Assembly: GCA_033961575.1 (NCBI GenBank)
Contig: CM066728.1
Span: 183,449,678 to 183,513,677 of the forward strand
DNA: 64,000 nucleotides
Reading direction: 5' to 3'
DNA from: Aselliscus stoliczkanus
Taxonomy: Eukaryota; Chordata; Mammalia; Chiroptera; Hipposideridae
The position numbers and the translations under genes are program-made. Shown here one piece after another: positions 12,200 to 24,059 of this stretch; position 1 is the stretch's first letter, and each line of letters opens with the position of its first letter. The notes under the pieces are model-generated. The model was not told where the DNA came from and did no database searches. It saw only the letters and a list, made by a program, of their open reading frames with translations.

Positions 12200-12854
12200 A
12201 AAAAACATTAATCCACAAGGAAAGAACAACATGGTTAAGAAAATAGAATTCTAGTATTTTTGCTGATTCTCAGGAAGCTGAAGAGATGAAATTAACAGAA
12301 GGAAACTTGGCAGTGGGTGGGTTGTAATTTGCTTCTCTTTCCTAACCTTATGCAAAATCAGACTCAAGCTATTCCAGACACATGTTATTTTTTAGCTTAA
12401 AGACTTCCAGAAATAGGAGCTTCCATACCTTCTCAATAATTAATTTCAATATCTACTGGTACAGCTTGAAATTCTGTGACTCTAAGGTAAGTATGTACTA
12501 TGTGCTGCTTTAATTTTAAACCTACTATTCTTGTTCTGTACTCAAAGAAAATAAAAATTCTGGTCATCATTCTCTTCAGAGTGTCTGTATTTGAAGAGAG
12601 TAGTTTTCAAATTTATAGTCACTGTGTTCATTCTCCACTTCCAAGTGGAAGGGACCTAACATATCCTGAATTTCTAATCTGTCAGAAGCAATTTTACTAA
12701 CATCTATTGAGTACTTACTATATGCCAAGGACTATTATCAGTACTTTATATATATGAGTATTTGAACTTGTTCAGTTTCCAGAATTACCCTCTGTCTTTA
12801 GTCTCCTAATAAGTTTCACAGAGGTGGGTTAGTTCCTCAACTTTGCACAATTAG

Positions 12855-13005
12855 TGTGATAGTTAATTTTATGTGTCAACTTGACTGGGCCACTGGGTGT
12901 CCAGATATTTGGTGTAACATTATTTCTAGTTGTGTCTGTGAGGGTATTGCTGGATGAGATTAACATTTAAATAAGTACACTGAGAGTGATAGGCTGGATT
13001 TTTGT
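12855..13005 (+). mobile_element. MLT2-like LTR fragment
   Basis: Starts TGTGATAGTTAATTTTATGT and continues with 'gtcaacttgactgggccac' and 'tgagggtattgctggatgag', which I recognise as the 5' part of MLT2-type ERVL LTRs. The right part is missing. Confidence 0.6.
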
Positions 13006-14590
13006 GTCCCCCTCTTCACCAAATACATATTTGGAGGTAGTAGTTGGCATTTATCAAAGGCCCATTATGTGCTCCATTTCTAAGTGCAATAACATTTCAT
13101 TTAATCCCCAACACAAACCTTTGAGGTAGTTAGTGTTCTTAGGCTGGGTTTCCCCCCATCTCTGAAGCAAACCCTAACATAAGGATTGAAATGTAAATGA
13201 TATATTAAGGTAATACTCCCAGAAGAATCCAATAAGGGAGTGGGAAAGCAGGACAGAGTAGGGGAAGAAGTGAAGCAAGAGTGCAAATTCAGGGAAAGAC
13301 TCCCAGAAAGTGATTTCAGCCCCCAAGGGACATCCGGAGTGTAAAGCACACCTCAGGGTTTATCCCAGCCTGAAGAAGGGAAGCTGAGCTTTCTTCAGCC
13401 ACTCATTCGCCACCCTTGATAACGGCTGTCCCAGGGTTTGGGGAAGGGGAGATATAAACTCCCAGGCACTTATGAAGCTCTGTGTTTGGGGACAAGGGGC
13501 TCCAGTAGCCTGAGTGCAGACTAAGGAAGAAGAGTCTCATGTGTGGGTAAGTTGGAGACAAAACCAACATCAAAGCTGGGGAGGAGTGCACAGAAAGCTT
13601 ACAGAGATCTGAGGGGATCTAAGTGAAGCCATGATGCTCTATGAAGGGCAGACTTTGAATGGAGATCACTCTGATGCCAACACCTATGTGCTTTTTCTAC
13701 TGCCCCATTTCGCCTCTTCCTGTTTCCCTTGCACCAGTCTCTCCCTCTCATTATTCCTGGCTCCCTTGGCAGCCACAGACCTAAGGGCTGAGTTACCGTG
13801 CAGCTTGGGCACCAATCACATCTAAGTCAGTGACAGAATCAATACACACAGTTCCATTTCCTAGAAGGTTTAGCAGTCTTCTAAGCTTAAAATGCCTGAG
13901 CTAGGAGTTTAGGAAAGTGATTTCATGTTATAATTTATAAAACGTTTAAACATTTTGTAGTTTTATAAAAAATATTTTAAAATGATAAAAATGAAGCAGC
14001 CTTTTACAAGCTGGCCAGATCTCCCTCCTTCAGGCCAGTAATGCCCTCTCTGTGCACTTTGGGGGACGCCCCTTTCCTGAAACTCAAGGCATAGCAGCCC
14101 TATGTGGTTATTTGTGCTCCTGGTGGGATAAGTCACCCACTGGACGAGGGGACAGACACACTGGATAGCTGACATATGAATATACAGGATACAACAGATC
14201 AAACTTCTGGATTTTGGGTTTCTTTTCAAAAGTCTCCTTTATTTTTCCCCTACAAATCAGATTTATGCTTCTAGAAACTTGAATTATGGAAAGATTTGTG
14301 GCCTTGCATAGGCTGCAATTTGACAAACAGACAATAGCACTAAGTAAAGGTGTGAAGAACAACTTTGCATTTTTATAGTCGTTTTCACAACCATTGTATT
14401 CTGTGGCACTTTGCAGGAAGTGGCAACAACTTTTGCTATAGATCCTACTGGGGTGTGACTACTGAAACCCCATTCTGACCTTCTAAAGTTCATTTGATGG
14501 TGTGGGAGACTAAAAATAGCACTCTTTACCTGTTTTTCTTTTTCTCTTTTTATATTTCTTTGAATTTTTCTTTGATGTTTCATACACCTC
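13006..14590. other. Unassigned non-coding stretch
   Basis: 13140-13620 has higher GC and may be an old LTR or L1-derived piece, but I cannot name it. No coding evidence in any frame. Confidence 0.45.
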
Positions 14591-14679
14591 TCCTTTAAAC
14601 AAATATTTATTTAACATCCAGTGCTGTACTAAGCCATAGGGGATAAAATGGCAAGCAAGATCATTTAGAATTCCACTTT

Positions 14680-14830
14680 TGCCACTTATTCGCTTTGTGT
14701 CTAGTTTTTGTTATTTACAAAATGGAAATTCTATGTCTCTGTGGGGAATGAAATGAAGTGCTGCACATAAAGGCCTTAGAACAGTACCTGGAGGTCAGTT
14801 AATGATTAGGTATTGGGAACTGATTGTATG
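14680..14830 (+). repeat. MIR fragment
   Basis: The sense MIR order is visible: TGCCACTTATTCGCTTTGTG, then TTACAAAATGGAAATTC, then GAATGAAATGAAGTGCTGCA and TTAGAACAGTACCTGG, matching the MIR core and 3' part. Confidence 0.65.
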
Positions 14831-14959
14831 AATGTCAGGTACTAGTCTAGGAAGTATGAAAATAATACAATACTGCTGTCCTCAAAGAGCTTCCCTATAG
14901 TAGGAAACAGGTCTAATGCAGAAACAGATACAAACATTTTAAGTACCGGTGAGTGCAAT

Positions 14960-15130
14960 GAAGAAAATAAAATAAAGTGATAATCAGTTGGAGGTGGGGC
15001 AATTTTAACTACAAGTGGTCAAGACGGTCGTCTCCGATGAGGTGACCTTTTGAGTTTGGACCTGAATGATGAGAAAAAGGAGGCAGCCAGGGAAAGATCT
15101 TGGGCTAAGTCATTTCAAGGCTTTATTGCA
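14960..15130 (-). mobile_element. L2 segment left of the first LTR
   Basis: Antisense L2 3' region: 'gatgaggtgaccttttgagtt' and 'gaatgatgagaaaaagg'. The same L2 resumes near 15760 and again near 16508. Confidence 0.6.
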
Positions 15131-15155
15131 GATGCCCTGAGATAACAATGAGTTT

Positions 15156-15749
15156 TGTTGATAAAAAACATCCAGCCTAGGAGAAAGTTTATAAGAGTTT
15201 ATTTGAGCCAAACTGACGACAATTGCCAGGAAGCAATTGTCTAACAGATTGAGAAAATGCTCCGCAAAATGGCAGTTTGCAGCTTGTTTTATATATAGAA
15301 TCAAAGGAGAAGGGATACATGAAATCTATTGGTGGTAGATTAAGGGGGTGAGAGAAAGCAAAGTGGGGAAATCTCTGGGATTGGATAAAAAGTAAATTGG
15401 AGAGACAGGTACTTCTTTCACATAGGTGGGTACAGGATAGTTAATAGTTCACATAGAGATGTTAACCAAGGGACAAGAATAATAATGAAGGATTCTGTAC
15501 TTTCCTGCTCTGGTCCAGAAAAAGGGATTACTTATATTCCAAAGATGTCATCTTAGATGCCAAACAACAATAAGACAGGCTCACTTAAGGTGAAGATTGA
15601 CTTTGTGAAGGAGGCTTCAGGCTATAGATGTGATTTCCCACCATGGCCCACCTCAGTTATGAATTTTTTTATGTTCACACTACCTTATGTAGTTATTTTC
15701 AGTTTCCTGAGCTTGTCAGGTTTAACCGGTAGCCCCTTTCCCATCCTCA
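15156..15749 (-). mobile_element. Probable solo LTR (ERV1-like) inside L2
   Basis: A 594-bp block begins TGTTGATAAA and ends CCATCCTCA on the plus strand, so it has TG...CA ends, flanked by a 4-bp direct repeat GTTT (15152-15155, 15750-15753). On the minus strand there is a TATA-like TCTATATATAAAAC (about 15284-15298) and downstream of it an AATAAA (about 15199-15204), the order expected for U3-R. A 4-bp TSD fits class I ERVs. It separates two parts of one L2. No internal retroviral genes are present. Confidence 0.6.
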
Positions 15750-15753
15750 GTTT

Positions 15754-15952
15754 ATATGTTTAAAATCCTGAAAGAAGGCCTGTGGCTGGAGGTTAGTGAC
15801 TGAGGATGAGGGCCGGAAGAGGAGCTTGGAGAAGCAAGTGGGGGCCAGATCACCTACAGCAACTCTCCACTCTGTGGATAGGAGGGTGAATGTTATTGTG
15901 TTTGCTGTAGGGAGCCACAGAATGATGTGAACAGTTGAGGTGGGGAGGGAGG
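15754..15952 (-). mobile_element. L2 segment between two LTRs
   Basis: 'aaagaaggcctgtggctgg' and 'gggggccagatcac' continue the L2 order after the first LTR. Confidence 0.6.
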
Positions 15953-16507
15953 TGTTGTGGCTGCTTGCTAGTGGGTTGTGAAGGAATTCATGAGGCATGT
16001 GGAAAAACAGAAGGAAGATTTATTAAAGTAAGAGAAGTGTCAGCTGGGCAGAGTCTGCTGGAAACAACTGCCGTGAGCCTTTATTTAGCCTTCAGTTTTA
16101 TATTTTCTAACCAGGATGTAAATTTCTTTGGCCTGCAGTAGAATTTTCTATTGAGTTCAGCTTTGTCCATTGGGGTGCAGGAAGGTGCAGCTAAGCTGTA
16201 ATCACATTCTTTGCATATGTTATGTAGATATAAATTGGAGCCAGGAGTGGATCCCATACAGATGCAAAACCTTTCCCAAGTCACTGGGGCAGCACTGGGC
16301 TGAAGTAAATAGAAACATGAAAACTGGTATGATAGTAAATGTATAGGAAGCAGAATCATTAACATTTGGCAGAAAGGAAGTGAGGAAAGAAAAGAAAGCT
16401 TTCAAAAAGTCCCAAGCTAAATTACACTTGTTAATTCGAATTTACCAGAGATCCAAATCTCAAAGTAGAAGTTTCAGTGCCATCATTACAATCCCCTTGT
16501 CCCATCA
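15953..16507 (-). mobile_element. Second probable solo LTR inside L2
   Basis: A 555-bp block with plus-strand ends TGTTGTGGCTGC...TGTCCCATCA, so TG...CA, with imperfect 4-bp flanks GAGG and GGGG. On the minus strand a TAAATAAAGG TATA-like box (about 16079-16090) is followed by AATAAA (about 16019-16024). The L2 resumes on the right with a 'gtgattggatttttacattgg' block. It is distinct in sequence from the LTR at 15156. Confidence 0.52.
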
Positions 16508-16990
16508 GGGGATATGGGGTAGTGATTGGATTTTTACATTGGATTGGATTGATTTACTCTCACTTCTGAATGGAGGAAACGCCAAAGTAGGGTTAAGAGT
16601 GGAGTAGAGGAGAACACCCGAATATTTGCGATGGTGGTACAGGTGAGAGAAGACGTTGCTTACTGGTGTGGAGTTAGGGAGTAAGTCAGATCTGGGATGC
16701 CTTTTTGAGGTAGAATTTATTGAGCTGGATGTGGAAGGAAACTATCACAATAAATCAAGGGTGGTGAGTTTTGGCTTGAGCAAATGGATGAGTGGTAGTG
16801 TCATTTTCTCCGAGGAGGAAGACTTGAATTGGGCTGATAGTTATGCTTGGGTAATGCTAAGTTTAAGATACCTGTTACACATCTAAAAAATGAAGCAGCC
16901 ATGTGAACCGTTGGCTCTGTACATCTTATTTAAGGTGATTTCAGGCCTGGTTGCATACATTTTGAAATCAGTAATTAGGTGACTTTAAAA
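16508..16990 (-). mobile_element. L2, continuation
   Basis: Blocks such as 'aatggaggaaacgccaaag', 'gatggtggtacaggtgagag' and 'gaagacttgaattgggctg', with 'aagatacctgttacacatc', follow the antisense L2 order. Confidence 0.55.
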
Positions 16991-17024
16991 TCATAGGATT
17001 AATTGGAATGCTTTATAAAATAAT

Positions 17025-17265
17025 AGCTACTATTTATTCAGCATCTAGCTAATACCAAGTATTGTTCTAAGTGATGTACATGCATTAAATCATTTGTTCA
17101 ATACTCATAACAACCAACAAGATACAAAATGTTTTATCAATTTTGCTAATGGGGAATGGAGGCACAGAGAAGTTAAATAACTTGTTCAGTTACATATCTA
17201 GTCAATGTAAAAGAGAGAATTTGAACCTAGGTAATCTGGCCCCAGTTTCCAAGCACTAGACTATG
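17025..17265 (-). repeat. MIR
   Basis: A nearly full antisense MIR: 'agtattgttctaag', 'cattaaatcatttg', 'ggaggcacagagaagttaaataac', 'gagaatttgaacctagg' and a terminal 'tctggccccagtttcc'. Confidence 0.8.
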
Positions 17266-17495
17266 GAGGGCAAAAAATAGGGGATAGTTATTCAGGTCTA
17301 ATGCAATTTAACATTTTGAGGTCAAATCAGAGTTGCTGCACTTTGTGAAAGAACTGAGAAGGGGTGGTCAATAAAGAAGGAGGGAGTCTAACCGAGGGTG
17401 AGTTGTGGATGCCTAGATAAATAAGTTAATAAGTAAGGGTCAGTGCATCATATATTACAAGAGCACCTGCTTTGGCACCATTTTATATGTATATA

Positions 17496-17730
17496 CTGGA
17501 GATGCCAAAAAAATGTATATGCATTTTAAGAAAGGAAAAAACTATATTAAAATTGTAATACTCAATATATACCAATAACAAAAGAATACAAGTCACATTT
17601 GACTTGTACAATTACAAGAGGTGCTCAGGGTGGTTACCATCAGTGTCCAGACACTTCTGATTATAGCGAACTACTGCTTGAGCAACGTTGACCAATGTGT
17701 CCACTGGTATACATTTTTTGGCACACCCAG
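17496..17730. mobile_element. Mariner-derived MITE (235 bp)
   Basis: Left end CTGGAGATGCCAAAAAAATG and the reverse complement of the right end, CTGGGTGTGCCAAAAAATG, form inverted repeats with TA next to the left end. The interior ('gaggtgctcagggtggttacc', 'ctgcttgagcaacgttgacc') resembles known mammalian mariner-derived non-autonomous elements. It ends immediately before the CA microsatellite. Confidence 0.72.
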
Positions 17731-17731
17731 T

Positions 17732-17732
<1 letters not shown>

Positions 17733-17769
<37 letters not shown>
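17733..17769. repeat. (CA)n microsatellite
   Basis: About 18 CA units directly next to the right end of a MITE. A short TA-rich tract follows near 17820-17852. Confidence 0.97.
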
Positions 17770-17771
<2 letters not shown>

Positions 17772-18003
17772 GAGCATGTGCGCAGGCATGTATGTGTATA
17801 CTCTATAACATATATCTATGTTATATATATGATATTCATATATATATATATTAATTGGAACAATGCAAAGAGGAGCTCTTATCTGTGAGGAAAGGTGATA
17901 TACAAAGTTGTGAAGTGCTCCATGTGGGCCCATCTCATACTCTACAGAAATATAAAATTTATGTGGGTTAAAGAATTAAGTCTGAAATTCAAACTTTAAA
18001 TGC

Positions 18004-18340
18004 TCCCTCAACAGCTAAGATGGTGAACAATAGCTCCACCTGAAGCTGGGCTGCCATGAGTCGCCAGCAACGGCGTAGGCTGCAGTGGAGCTGGCCAGCA
18101 GCTGGCATGAGCTTCTGTGAGCTACAGTGAGCCACCGTGAGCGGCCGTCCACTGGCCAGCGAGCTACTGCCTCAGCCAGGAAGAGCGCAATGATCACAAT
18201 ACCAACATGGGCCAGTAAAACGATGTCCTCCACAACTAGACTGAAGAATAAAAGGGCAGCAACTTGTCTGTTCCCCTTCTCTGATTCCCCAATGCTCTTC
18301 CCCTCCTCCAATTGCCCAATAAAATCTTAAAAAAAAAAAC
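18004..18340 (+). mobile_element. Long SINE body without tRNA-like head
   Basis: Begins CTCAACAGCTAAGATGGTGA, that is, right after the GACACTGCCCTC point where the head-only SINEs end, and continues through the full body to CAGCAACTTGTCTGTTCCCC, CCAATAAAATCTT and an A tail. No A or B box is present. It is either 5'-truncated or a separate headless form. Confidence 0.85.
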
Positions 18341-18344
18341 AACA

Positions 18345-18570
18345 GCCAATACTTATTAGGTACTTAACACTTTAAGTGCAGTTACAATAAGTGAAACATA
18401 TTAACACATTTAATCTTCACAACAATTTTATAAGATTATCCCTACTTTACAGATGGGGCAACTGAAGCATATAAAGCTAAGTACCCAAGATTGTATAGCT
18501 GGTGAAACGTTGGATTCCAGACCCAACCCATGCCGCCCAGCTCTAGAAACCATTCTCTTAACCATTATGC
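18345..18570 (-). repeat. MIR
   Basis: Antisense MIR: 'tatccctactttacagatggggcaactgaagc' order, then 'tctcttaaccattatgcc'. Confidence 0.75.
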
Positions 18571-18599
18571 CTTACTTAATCTAAGGCTGAGGAAAATGC

Positions 18600-19275
18600 A
18601 CTTTTCATAAAGCAAAATATTAATAGACTTGAGTAATTTAATTAAACTATTTTCATTAGAAGTTATCATAGAGAAAAGAAAAAGACAAACCACAAACTGG
18701 GAGTATATATCTATAACACATGTAACCAATAAAGGATTAGTATCCAGAATATTCAGAGAGCTCTTTAAAAGATTAATAAGAAAAACAAGGAATTCCACAG
18801 AAAAACGTTCCAAACACCTGAACAGGCACATTTCACAGAGAGAAAATATAAGTCATCTATTAACTTACTAAAACTTAATCTCCTTAATAATTATGGAAAT
18901 ATCAATTATAATCATAATAAGTAACCATTTGATACTCAGCAGATTGGCAAACACTAAAACATCTGACAATAATAAGCTTTGGTGAGAATATAGCAATTTA
19001 CACTGGCATGCAAACCTGTACAATGACTTAGGAAAACAATTTGGTATTATCTAGTGAAATTGAATATGTGTATATTCTAGGTTCTAGTAATATCACTACT
19101 AAGTATTTTGGTCTAGAAAAACTCCTATGCATGTTTACCAGAAGACATATATGAAATATTTATAGCAGATTAAAAAAATTTAGATAAAGAAACAAAATCT
19201 GGATATAACCCAAATGTACACTGATGCGGGAATGATGAAATGAATTGTGATATATTTATACAATGGAAAGTTTGT
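18600..19275 (+). mobile_element. Old L1 ORF2 C-terminal fragment
   Basis: Diverged sense-strand L1 text: 'gacaaaccacaaactgggag', 'gaacaggcacatttcacag', 'actcagcagattggcaaac', 'gacttaggaaaacaatttggt' and 'atgatgaaatgaattgtg'. Many stops. Older than the L1 at 8.3-9.8 kb by divergence. Confidence 0.65.
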
Positions 19276-19394
19276 CATTGTCACTGTTGTTGTCATTATT
19301 GTTGCATTGCTGTGTGCAAGTTGGGTTTAGGAACATTTAGATGGGAAACCTGGTGGATACCTCTGTTAGTTGTGAATGAGATGGTGGGAGGGTG

Positions 19395-19398
<4 letters not shown>

Positions 19399-19443
<45 letters not shown>
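19399..19443. repeat. (TA)n microsatellite
   Basis: About 22 TA units after GGTGAGG. Confidence 0.97.
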
Positions 19444-19446
<3 letters not shown>

Positions 19447-19449
19447 GGG

Positions 19450-20877
19450 AATGCTCTAGTAGAGAAAAAAAATTGATAATTCTGTTTTCTTGGCTAACAC
19501 AGAGGGAGTGGTATATACTGCACAAATGAAGAGGTTATATATTGATAGTTTATATGAAAACAGGAAGTAAGGAAGAACGGTTGCAGGTACAGGTATGTAC
19601 ATATTTGTGGATGTGGTGGTGAGTACTTGTTGGAGTTCTTTTTGATTGCCTCCATTCTCTCAATGAAATATTTCCTTCTCAAAGGAAATTCCACAGCTCA
19701 GAGTGAGAAGGGGATGTTCCATAATAGGGGACAGGTATTTAGTTGAAAATCAACAATTTTAAAAGAAAAAATATACTAGTAAATAATGACTCAATGCAAA
19801 TTTCTGTACAACTCTAAAGTCTAATTTTTGTGTCTTTGTGCCAACCTCTTCAACAATGTAATATCTTATCAAAGTCTTATAGTAATTGAGAAAATTCTAC
19901 TTTACCCTGTGTGTAGAGTGGGTACTAAGTGATAAGTATTGAAAAGGATAATGGAGACAGTGAAAAAAATAAATCAAAGACCTTGAGTAATCCACAAGAG
20001 ATCACTCTGTCCTGCACGCTTTGCTTTCAGACAGAGATAACTTTGTACTCTGAAATTGGGCTATGGGACTTGATAAATGTTCAACTTTTTCAAAAGAAGC
20101 TCAAGCATTTTGCCTTGTGCTTTCCATTTTTCTCTGAAGTGGGGATATGGCTTAACGTTTATCTATGTGTAAACATTACTGTTATAATCCTAGAGGGTTA
20201 TGGAGGCCTTAGTGTATCCATCATACATACCTTACATTTGTCCGTGGGTGACTTTATCTTGTATATATTCAACATTTCTAAGTGGCCCTGCTACTTCCAG
20301 ATGGATAATAATCTATTTTTATTGATCTTCACCCACCTAGTACCTATCTTTCTGACAAAAGGCTTTGCCAAGTGTACAATAAAGTATTCATATTGAAGCA
20401 CATAATTCTGAGTTTTGACATTTTAAACCACGAAAACTTAACTTCTGTGGTGCTAAGGTATGGAGACAATAGTGTGTTGAGTCATAACTAGGTAGAAACC
20501 AGCAGGAGTGGAGAAATCTAGGTGGAGAAATCGAGCCACCCACAAGAATTGCCAGAAATAGATTGGGGAGGTTTTCATTGCCTTCCCCTTCTGCCTTTCT
20601 TTCAGCTTTGTCTATAAGATTAAGATTTGAAATTTGAGCAGGAGGAGCTGTTTGCTCCAGTTTTATTATGAGTTTTGTTCATTCAGGTGAATCTTCTAAT
20701 CCAAAAGAAACTTTCTGGCTTTTATGAATTTCTAGCTGCTTCATTCTGGAAGTTAAGCATGGCGTCTTATTGTTGAAATATGTTAGGTTAATTTGAAAAG
20801 TTCATTTGAAACTTTGCCGTAAGTAGATTTTGTTCCAATGATGTATTCATTGATTTTTTTAAAACTTGTTTTTTTTC

Positions 20878-20880
<3 letters not shown>
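19450..20880. other. Unassigned stretch with a 155-codon open frame
   Basis: An open frame at 19929-20396 (+) is the longest in the window, but its translation (Ile/Leu/Phe-rich after a Lys/Ser-rich start) matches no family I recognise. It has no splice, Kozak or neighbour support. The AT-rich composition makes a chance frame of this length plausible. Confidence 0.4.

Positions 20881-20926
<46 letters not shown>
20881..20926. repeat. (TG)n microsatellite
   Basis: About 22 TG units after a T-rich run and CAGG. Confidence 0.97.
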
Positions 20927-20927
<1 letters not shown>

Positions 20928-22200
20928 AGCGATTGTAGTGTTAGTTTTGGTTTGATGGAGGCCTCTCTGGGATGTGAGCTGTTTATTGTATGTCATTATA
21001 TATGTGTAGGTGGTATGCGCATATCAAAAAAGAGATATAAATACCACACAGGAAAGCAGTGGCAATAACACCTCCAAGTTATTTGTTGATGTTTAATTTT
21101 ATTTTTCAACTATATTATTTATGAAAACTTTATAAATCCTGACAAAACATATTTCAGCAGAATTGGAAATAATATCACAAGAAAAATTGCTTGGTGTGGA
21201 TCAACAGGCTTTGTGGCCTGTTTTACAAATGTGACTTTTTTGTTGTTTACTCTATAAATCATGTATGTGGAAAAAGAAAAAGAATGATATATTAAATGTT
21301 TATGAGAAACTCCAGTATGCCCTGTTTTTTTAAGCTCAAGGAACAATTAGCTGAGGGATTTGTCCCTTCAGGTTATTGAACACAATGGGAGTCTAAATGG
21401 AGGGGAAAACGTGAATTTCTGAAGTCAACAGTCAGTGTAGAGATGCAATAACACAAATTTTGGATTCCCTTTCCTTTTCCAAAGTTTATTATCCCTGAGA
21501 TCTTAAGCCTTTGACCAAGGAAGATAAAAATTACTGATGGAGGCCATATTTACCCTCTTTGATCAGTTTTCACGAAGGAAGCCATATTTTTGTCTTTTCT
21601 TACTTTAGAAAAGGCAGGTGTTGCATTATAGATCTTGTTGGCTATGAGAGAAGAATAACTATATCAATTTGATTGAAGGTGTCAGAAATGTTTTGGGAAA
21701 TAGCAGAAGCGGAGTTCAGAGGTGGGAAAGATTTGACATATAGCAACAGCAGTGCCTGCTTAGTTTGTGGTTTCTAATACACCCACTGGGTTTTTAGGCA
21801 TATTTTTCTAGAAGAGCGGATTGTTATTTGCAAAACTGTCTAGAGTATATTGTGTGGACACATGCCCTTGTTTTACCTCCATGTTTCAATAAATAAATAA
21901 ATGTAATTTAAACATTTTTGTGAAGGGTCTGGTGGAGTTTTCCGCCCTGTTGAAAGTCTTATATGCTTCTCAGTTGGATGAAAAACAGGGAAAGGGGTGT
22001 TTTAGGTAACAGATTGCTTTAATAAAATGTGTCCCTTACCCACAGAGCGTCTCTGTTGCATACACGGCTGCCGCTGGAAGGATTTGGGTTGTAATGGAAA
22101 TAAATAGCTAAAAAATCAGGGCCCACACTAAAGAAAGTGAATCACACCCATAATTATCCTTATAGTCTTAATTTTTTTATTTGTTTACTTTTGTGCATTT
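20927..22200. other. Unassigned non-coding stretch
   Basis: No nameable repeat and no coding pattern. Confidence 0.5.
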
Positions 22201-22204
22201 TGAT

Positions 22205-22345
22205 GAGGCACTTTGCTTCCCAGTGCCTTCGTTTTTCATATTCACAAAGTGGGGTCCATAATGTGCTTTTATAACCCCGCTGAGAGGATCAATCAGGTCC
22301 CTGTACATGAAGGGGCTTAATAAATAGTATGTGATTCGAGCTTTC
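22205..22345 (+). repeat. MIR fragment
   Basis: Sense MIR: 'ttttcatattcacaaagtgggg', 'gctgagaggatcaatcagg' and 'gggcttaataaatagtatgtg'. The antisense 121-codon frame over it (22177-22542) is therefore unlikely to be a gene. Confidence 0.6.
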
Positions 22346-22849
22346 TGGATGAAAAGTGCTACCATGAGTACAAAGTAGAGCAGCCTCCCACAGGTAATGC
22401 CTTTGCCTGGATAACTCTGATTATAGGCTTTCTTTATGTCTTCAAAGCAGAGATTTTTCTCCTTGATTCTTTCCTGTATCTTCGTTGCAAGAGCTAAGAT
22501 GCCTATCCACTCAGCACAATTTCCTTTTGAGCATGCACACACCGATCAAGGAACACACTTGCAAAAAGATTTGTTTACTCGGTGCACACATGGTCAATCA
22601 CAAAAATGCAGATGGGAAAAAGGAACAGTATGAAAGGAATGTTCACATCACATTGAGCCCCCAGATGGCTCTCAGAACCTCTGCCATCACAGGTGGAACC
22701 AAATTTTAGAATATGTGTTTCCAAGGAAAGCAATTGTATCCAAGGAATATTGGCTAAAGTGTTTGTTAGGATTTATTTAAATTTGACTTCCCTATGTTCC
22801 CATTTCCTGTGCAGCTCTAGATAAAAGTAATAACAAGAAATAACTTTAG

Positions 22850-22985
22850 ACAACATGTTAAAGAGTTTACAAAACATTTTCACAAACATTACTTAGTTTA
22901 TTCCTTGCAACGACCACGCGAGACAGGGAGGACCTGTGAGCTCAAAAAGGTTATGCAATGTAATTTGTCAAAAAATACCCTGCTG
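22850..22985 (-). repeat. MIR fragment
   Basis: Antisense MIR order: 'cacaaacattacttagtttattccttgcaac' block followed by 'gtgagctcaaaaaggttatgcaatg'. Diverged. Confidence 0.45.
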
Positions 22986-23246
22986 CTAAATGGCAGTATG
23001 TCATTTAGAACAAACATCTTCAGTGCTTTTCCACGTTTCCAGGGATGGCAAGTGAGCTTCATTGCATATTTCACATCTGATTAATAAGTAGAGGCTGCCT
23101 ATAGTGCTGTGCTCAGAATTTTTACGCTATATTCAGTATCTGCGGGAAAGAGTACAGTAAGTGATTGGCGATCCCTGCTTTGTATGTGGGCGGAGACCTG
23201 GGTCATGAGTAACGCATACCTGCCAATGCAGAAACGCACTATCATG

Positions 23247-24056
23247 TGTATGTTATGGACTGAAAGTTTATGTGTGCTTCCTACTCCCAGATTCATATGG
23301 TGAAATCTTATTCTTTTTTTTTTTTTTTTGAAAGATTTTATTGGGGAATTGGGGTAGGGGAATAGCGTTGGGGAATTGGGGAAGGGGAACAGACAAGTTG
23401 CTATCCTTTTATTCTACAGTCTAGCTGTGGAGGACGTTGCTTTACTGGCCATTTGGTATTATCATTTTGCTCTTCCCAGGGGAGACAGTCACTCACCGGC
23501 CATTGGAAGGCCGCTTAGAGCTGCTCACGGCAGCTCACAAAATGGCACTCCAGCTGCCGGCCAGCCCCACTGCAGCCTACGCCAGTGACTCACCGCAGTC
23601 CAGGTCCAGGTGGAGCTGTTGTTCATCACTTTAGCTGTAGAGGGCAGTGTCACTGGCCCTCATGTAGAATCCAAACCAGGACCTGCTTCTCAGAGCTGGC
23701 GTCCCAAGCCAACTCTTAACCAACACGCCACTCTGCTGGCCGGAAATCTCATTCTTAATGTGATGGTATTTGGAGGTAGGGCCTTTGGGAGGGAATTAGG
23801 TCATGTGGGTGGACCCTCATGAATGGGATTAGTACCCCTAGAAGAGGCCAGAGAACTAGCTTGCTCTTTCCACCACATGAGGACACAGCAAGAAGATGGT
23901 TCTTTATAAAGGGGAATAGGTTATTCACCAGACCCTGGCCATGCTGGCACCCTGATCTTGGACTTCTACCTTCCAGAACTGTGAAAAATATATTTGTTGT
24001 TTATAAGCCACCCAGTCTGTGGTATTTTGTCATAGCAGCCTGAATTGACTAAGACA
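23247..24056 (+). mobile_element. MaLR (MLT1/MST-type) LTR, interrupted by a SINE
   Basis: The left part 'tgttatggactgaaag...cccagattcatatggtg' and the right part 'gaggtagggcctttgggaggg', 'cctcatgaatgggattagt', 'ccacatgaggacacagcaag', 'gtttataagccacccagtctg' and terminal 'gactaagaca' are classic MaLR LTR text. A long SINE splits it at 23316-23742. Confidence 0.85.
23316..23742 (-). mobile_element. Long tRNA-headed SINE
   Basis: On the minus strand: head with a TGGC..AGAGTGGCGTGTTGG A-box region, TGGTTTGGATTC B-box region, GGCCAGTGACACTGCCCTCT, the long body and an AATAAAATCTTTC end followed by an A tail. TSD GAAATCT[T/C]ATTCTT at 23302-23315 and 23743-23756 (13 of 14). Confidence 0.92.
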
Positions 24057-24059
24057 ATG

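Noticed and set aside
22177..22542. 121-codon minus-strand frame
   Set aside because: Overlaps a MIR on the other strand and has no recognisable protein pattern.
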